Source of the DNA: a bacterium
GTDB taxonomy: Bacteria; Chloroflexota; Dormibacteria; Aeolococcales; Aeolococcaceae
Reading direction: 5' to 3'
DNA length: 8,559 nt
NCBI GenBank assembly: GCA_021850405.1
Contig: JAJZMA010000261.1
Location: forward strand, 1 to 8,559
Every line of letters begins with the position of its first letter. The first letter of the stretch is position 1. Positions 5,541 to 8,559 of the stretch are shown in pieces. Both the position numbers and the translations under genes were made by a program. The notes beneath the pieces are model-generated. The model did not search any database, was not told the DNA's origin, and was given only the letters and a program-made list of their open reading frames with translations.

Positions 5541-6859
5541 CGCCACTCTCTCGCCAGCTCAGGAATCGGAAATGTGCGCCCCATGGCAGAGCCATGGCAC
5601 GGGGAACCACCTGCATGATGCGTAGCATCTGACGCAAATACGTCGAGTGCGGAAAGGGCCAGGAGAACAGCCCCGTCCGGATGTCTGCAGCTCCCCCGAC
5701 CGTAAAGAAGCGTGGCGTGCTTCCTGACTAGCTGCACCACGCTTTCTGGCGCTCGGGCCTGACTCAAGCCCGTCATCGCCTTTGCGAGCCCGGTCAGGCC
5801 AAAGACACACGGACCACACTGCTGCGCACTCTCCCGGGCGAAATACTCAAGAATGGCGGCCGTTTCAGCAATACCACAGTGCTCAGACGAAAGCACTCCC
5901 ATAAAACCGCAGCCGAGTGAAACTCCTGCAGCAGCAAACAGATCCTGTGCAATACCAAGATCAGCCGCCTCCACACCAGCCATCCACGTGCCAGCATATC
6001 CCCCAAGCAACAGGGAACGAGCCTCTACCGTACCCGGTGCGAACGCTTCCAGCAACGCTCCTATGGTCGTAGGAGCAGTCAACTCTACTACCAGGCCCGC
6101 AGCGGGCACATCACCGCCCAGGGTGACCAGAACAGAACCTGGTGACTGGTCAGTGCCACAGCCACGAAACCAGTCGGCACCGTTGCGAACGACAAGGGCC
6201 AGATGGGCAACGGTCTCAAGGTTATGCACGATAGTGGGAGAGTCGCCAATTGTGCCTGTTCCGGCAACTGGGTGTCTCGCGGGCCTCGCCTCCCTGCCAC
6301 CAACAAACGAAACCACAGCACTCGACTCCCCAGCGACATACCGGTCAGGGCCAAGCGCAAAGGTGATGGGTGGCATCCGCGAACCCGCGGCCGCCCTGCT
6401 CTTCACTGCTTCCAGCAGAGCGCGATACATCTCTATGGAGCGCCTATGCAGATAGATGACAACCCGGTCTGCTCCTGCGAGGAATGCTGCAGCGACAGCG
6501 CCATCAACAACCAGGTGGGGACGGAAAGTGGCCAGCATGAAATCCTTGCGACTGGCCGGCTCACTCTCTGCTCCGTTAATGATGACAGTCGGAATGCCCT
6601 CACGCCTGTGCAAGGCTGAGATCTTGTCGGCAACCGGAAAGCCAGACCCTCCCCTTCCTCCAAGCCCGCTCTGCCGCACCACCTGAAGCAGATCCTGGCG
6701 AGAACTGAGTGCCGCATGGATTGAACCCAGCCTTGCAAGGTGCTCTTCCCAGCTTTCTGCATGCAGCGGGCCGGCGAACAAACGGGGTGGAGGGGCATAT
6801 GGCATGAAGTGCGGTCGCAACACAGAAAGAGGCAAGTCCGTAGTTACCCCACCAGACAT
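5537..6859 (-). CDS. NuoF-like flavoprotein (FMN, SLBB and Fe-S domains)
   Basis: 440 residues, homologous to the NADH/FMN subunit of complex I but part of a different system. Glycine-rich FMN loop GLGGRGGSGFPVADK (65-79), NGAESEPASRKD (95-106), RYVAGESSAVVSF (173-185) and PTIVHNLETVAHL (208-220) mark the flavin domain. An SLBB-like part lies at about 240-290. The cluster domain has C348, C351 and C391. In NuoF the motif is ESCxxCxxC plus a distant Cys; here the first is Ala (ESAQQCGPC), which leaves three ligands unless C328 or C421 helps. The second Glu of the GEE motif is Ser179, and the aromatic positions around the NADH adenine look lost. ATG 6859 is favoured by AAGGA five bases upstream; GTG 6862 also fits. 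It overlaps the membrane gene upstream and the ferredoxin downstream. The donor could be NAD(P)H or something else. Confidence 0.85.
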   Translation of the reverse strand: MSGGVTTDLPLSVLRPHFMPYAPPPRLFAGPLHAESWEEHLARLGSIHAALSSRQDLLQVVRQSGLGGRGGSGFPVADKISALHRREGIPTVIINGAESEPASRKDFMLATFRPHLVVDGAVAAAFLAGADRVVIYLHRRSIEMYRALLEAVKSRAAAGSRMPPITFALGPDRYVAGESSAVVSFVGGREARPARHPVAGTGTIGDSPTIVHNLETVAHLALVVRNGADWFRGCGTDQSPGSVLVTLGGDVPAAGLVVELTAPTTIGALLEAFAPGTVEARSLLLGGYAGTWMAGVEAADLGIAQDLFAAAGVSLGCGFMGVLSSEHCGIAETAAILEYFARESAQQCGPCVFGLTGLAKAMTGLSQARAPESVVQLVRKHATLLYGRGSCRHPDGAVLLALSALDVFASDATHHAGGSPCHGSAMGRTFPIPELAREWR

Positions 6860-7563
6860 CACGGTCCTTCTCTTGCTGGTTCCAGCACATCATCTGGCGG
6901 CAGGAAATCTCCCGTCACAAAAAAACGCGAAAGCAGCAGGAGCACTACTGCCAGTCCGGTCACTAGATACATTGGTCGCAAAACAGGAGTGTCGCTTCCC
7001 GCGAGTACGCCATGAAACCAGGCAAGTGCAAAGACTGCAACAGCTCCGTGATGGATACGCACCCAGCTACTTCCGAACAGCCGACCCGCCCATGCAGCTG
7101 AACCAAAAATGATTACTCCCAGGTAGAGAGATAGCGTTCCAAGCGCTATCGCAAAGGGCCGGTAGGCTGCTGCGCCCGGAACAAATGCCCCCATCCAGCC
7201 GACGTGCGCAAAGGAGTCTGCGCTGAGTGCCACCACATGGACCAGCGTAAACACCACAACACCAAACGCAAGCAGCCGGTGGATTTGAAGCTGAGCCTGA
7301 GGAGCAATGACCGGATGAATCCTCCTCCATGGATGGCGGAACCAGATTCCGGAAAAGACCAGCAGAGTAAGGTCCAGATAGGCGGCAATGCCAAAGCCGC
7401 GTCCGGTGATCCACGGAAACATCCGGGAATGCACCAAGGGGAAAAAGATGCTTCCCAGCAGATTTCCCAGCACAAGGGCAAGGAGCACAGCTCCTGCACC
7501 AAGCACCATTCCACCTACTTGCCTTGCCCAGAAGGACGGAGGGGGATTGGGTGCAGGTCTCAT
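6859..7563 (-). CDS. Ferric-reductase-like transmembrane di-haem b protein
   Basis: 234 residues with six predicted helices, about 16-41, 56-74, 97-114, 137-157, 173-187 and 198-215. Histidines H95 and H109 bracket helix 3, and H171 (or H172) and H184 bracket helix 5. This two-by-two arrangement, with 13-14 residue spacing, ligates two stacked b haems in the ferric-reductase-like (NOX/FRE/MsrQ) superfamily. There is no FAD or NAD(P)H domain, so electrons must come from and go to partners. The natural candidates are the NuoF-like protein and ferredoxin encoded next. ATG 7563 forms an ATGA overlap with the ApbE-like stop. Longer reading from GTG 7710 would add residues that only duplicate the other frame of the ApbE gene. 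The role is inferred as transmembrane electron transfer, with direction and acceptor unknown. Confidence 0.85.
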   Translation of the reverse strand: MRPAPNPPPSFWARQVGGMVLGAGAVLLALVLGNLLGSIFFPLVHSRMFPWITGRGFGIAAYLDLTLLVFSGIWFRHPWRRIHPVIAPQAQLQIHRLLAFGVVVFTLVHVVALSADSFAHVGWMGAFVPGAAAYRPFAIALGTLSLYLGVIIFGSAAWAGRLFGSSWVRIHHGAVAVFALAWFHGVLAGSDTPVLRPMYLVTGLAVVLLLLSRFFVTGDFLPPDDVLEPAREGP

Positions 7564-8531
7564 GATGGAGCCCGCCACAGGATAAAGCGCTCCATTGCAG
7601 AGGTCACGTGCATGCGGCCCGTATCCGCAATCCATAGGGCTGCCAGCCCCTGCTGATCTGCGAGCCTGCCTATTGCCCTGGCTCCCTCCAGAAAGAGACT
7701 CTTGCTCCACACCTCTGCCACTGCCGGATCACTGTGAACGACAGTAACAGACGCCAGCCCCCTACCTCCCGGCCTCCCGGTAGCGGGGTTGAGCAGGTGG
7801 TGGACCGGGCGGCTGTCAAGCTGCCAGCGGCGGAGACGAGTAGAAGACGTTGCCACCGCCAGATCCCGCACTCCCAGAACCGCCAGCGGTGCCGGTCCCC
7901 CCCCAGGGTCTTCCACTCCAATCTGCCAAGGGCCACCATCCGGAGCTGATCCGCGGCATGCACAATCACCGCCCGCAGATATCAGGTATGAGTCTGCTTC
8001 CCCCTCCCGGGCGAGCAGGCTCGCGGCCCATCGTATGGCTAACCCTTTTCCAATGCCTCCCAGCTCCACTGGATGGGGACCGAGCAGTACCATGCTGCTG
8101 GAATAGCGAAACCTGGGGCGCCAGGGCCGGCCCCGCAGGCTAGTCATCGGGCGACTCCATGCTCCAGGCAATTCCAGCACCGCACCGGATGAGAGGGTTT
8201 CTGTATAACCCAGGGACAGAAGTGCTGTCAGAACCCGGGGGTCAAAGCGACCGTGGGTGCGCTGGTAGGCCCAGGAAGCCTCCAGAAGCGCCTGAAACAG
8301 GATAGGCGGGGCAAAATGCCAGCGGAACGGCACCCGGTTGATCCGCATGAGTGGACTCTCCGGGCGAAATCGCGTGCAGATCACATCGACTGTGTCAAAC
8401 ACCGAAAGAGCTCTCCCCATGACCCTCTCGGTCCAGCCTGCATCGTGGCTTGGCCAGGCGCGAATCATGATCGGGGACGCCATAGCCTTGCTGTAGCCAA
8501 ACAGCTCACCATGCCGCCACTCAAGGGACAC
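7560..8531 (-). CDS. ApbE-like FAD:protein FMN transferase
   Basis: 323 residues from GTG 8531. ApbE enzymes split FAD and attach FMN to a Thr/Ser of partner proteins such as NqrC, RnfG and FMN_bind-domain proteins. Visible family motifs are TRFRPESPLMRIN (53-65), GRFDPRVLTALLSLGY (94-109), LGGIGKGLAIRWAA (157-170), SAGGD (185-189), PWQIGVEDP (201-209) and HHLLNPATGRP (244-254). The usual HHxIDPxTG has Asn for Asp here, and the metal-binding ADxxxT near the C-terminus reads AEVWSK (E273, K277). No signal peptide, so it acts in the cytoplasm or on a co-exported partner. GGAG six bases before GTG 8531 supports this start, but the frame stays open to the right edge, so a longer protein is possible. 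First visible gene of the operon. No flavinylation target is seen in the window. Confidence 0.85.
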   Translation of the reverse strand: MSLEWRHGELFGYSKAMASPIMIRAWPSHDAGWTERVMGRALSVFDTVDVICTRFRPESPLMRINRVPFRWHFAPPILFQALLEASWAYQRTHGRFDPRVLTALLSLGYTETLSSGAVLELPGAWSRPMTSLRGRPWRPRFRYSSSMVLLGPHPVELGGIGKGLAIRWAASLLAREGEADSYLISAGGDCACRGSAPDGGPWQIGVEDPGGGPAPLAVLGVRDLAVATSSTRLRRWQLDSRPVHHLLNPATGRPGGRGLASVTVVHSDPAVAEVWSKSLFLEGARAIGRLADQQGLAALWIADTGRMHVTSAMERFILWRAPS

Positions 8532-8559
8532 CAGAGGCTCCAGTAACAGCGTGAGGAGC

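Noticed and set aside
5537..6859. Calling the NuoF-like gene a complex I subunit (nuoF)
   Set aside because: No other nuo genes are present, its neighbours are ApbE-like, haem-b and ferredoxin genes, and a cluster Cys and NADH-pocket residues differ from complex I NuoF.
7320..7340. Short match of CCATGGATGGCGGA-like sequence in the haem-b gene to the hairpin at 3466-3481
   Set aside because: The match is short, lies inside coding sequence and has no shared flanks. It is most likely coincidence.
7564..7710. 49-residue N-terminal extension of the haem-b protein from GTG 7710
   Set aside because: It overlaps the ApbE-like gene in another frame, is hydrophilic and resembles nothing. ATG 7563 gives the usual ATGA coupling and a normal first helix.
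8521..8559. Possible C-terminal end of an FMN_bind-type gene overlapping the ApbE-like start (minus-strand frame ending TGA 8521, reading ...HAVTGASGVP)
   Set aside because: Only 12 codons are visible. The stretch vaguely recalls the DxxSGATxT flavinylation motif but lacks both the Asp and the acceptor Thr, so it is not evidence of the target protein.

Overview
This is a GC-rich window from a bacterium whose gene content fits the Actinobacteriota / Chloroflexota / Dormibacterota side of the tree. The pointers are a DUF4232 lipoprotein, an rsmE-HIT gene pair, an alanine-rich anchored L,D-transpeptidase and a NuoF-like/ferredoxin/haem-b operon. The placement is inference from protein style; there is no rRNA or phylogenetic marker to confirm it.

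Left part (1-2634, minus strand). Positions 1-264 are non-coding and hold a 27-bp tandem repeat plus a leader-like segment that recurs at 4387-4438. Next come a membrane-anchored L,D-transpeptidase (265-1632) and an alpha/beta hydrolase (1741-2634), separated by an AT-rich spacer that probably carries the transpeptidase promoter. The hydrolase is transcribed divergently from rsmE with almost no spacer between the two starts.

Middle (2648-5330). The plus strand carries a divergent RsmE-type 16S rRNA methyltransferase, a tandem hairpin region that looks like a terminator, and a HIT/HINT nucleotide hydrolase. A 256-base stretch without a gene follows. Then, on the minus strand, comes a broken second copy of the ferredoxin gene (4173-4382), with one -1 and one +1 indel. 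A plus-strand DUF4232 lipoprotein (4516-5121) with a near-perfect Shine-Dalgarno follows.

Right part (5331-8531, minus strand). This is a tight four-gene operon, read right to left: an ApbE-like FAD:protein FMN transferase, a six-helix di-haem ferric-reductase-like membrane protein, a NuoF-like FMN/SLBB/Fe-S flavoprotein, and a three-cysteine ferredoxin. The junctions are ATGA, TGATG (or GTGA) and GTGA overlaps, which implies translational coupling. The composition suggests a small redox chain: soluble donor to NuoF-like flavoprotein and ferredoxin, then the membrane haem b protein, then a flavinylated acceptor made by the ApbE protein. No such acceptor is in the window; it may lie beyond the right edge. 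The NuoF-like subunit lacks one of the four canonical cluster cysteines and several residues of the complex I NADH pocket, so its real donor is open. This operon, with the decayed duplicate ferredoxin and its repeat-associated leader, is the most interesting part of the window.
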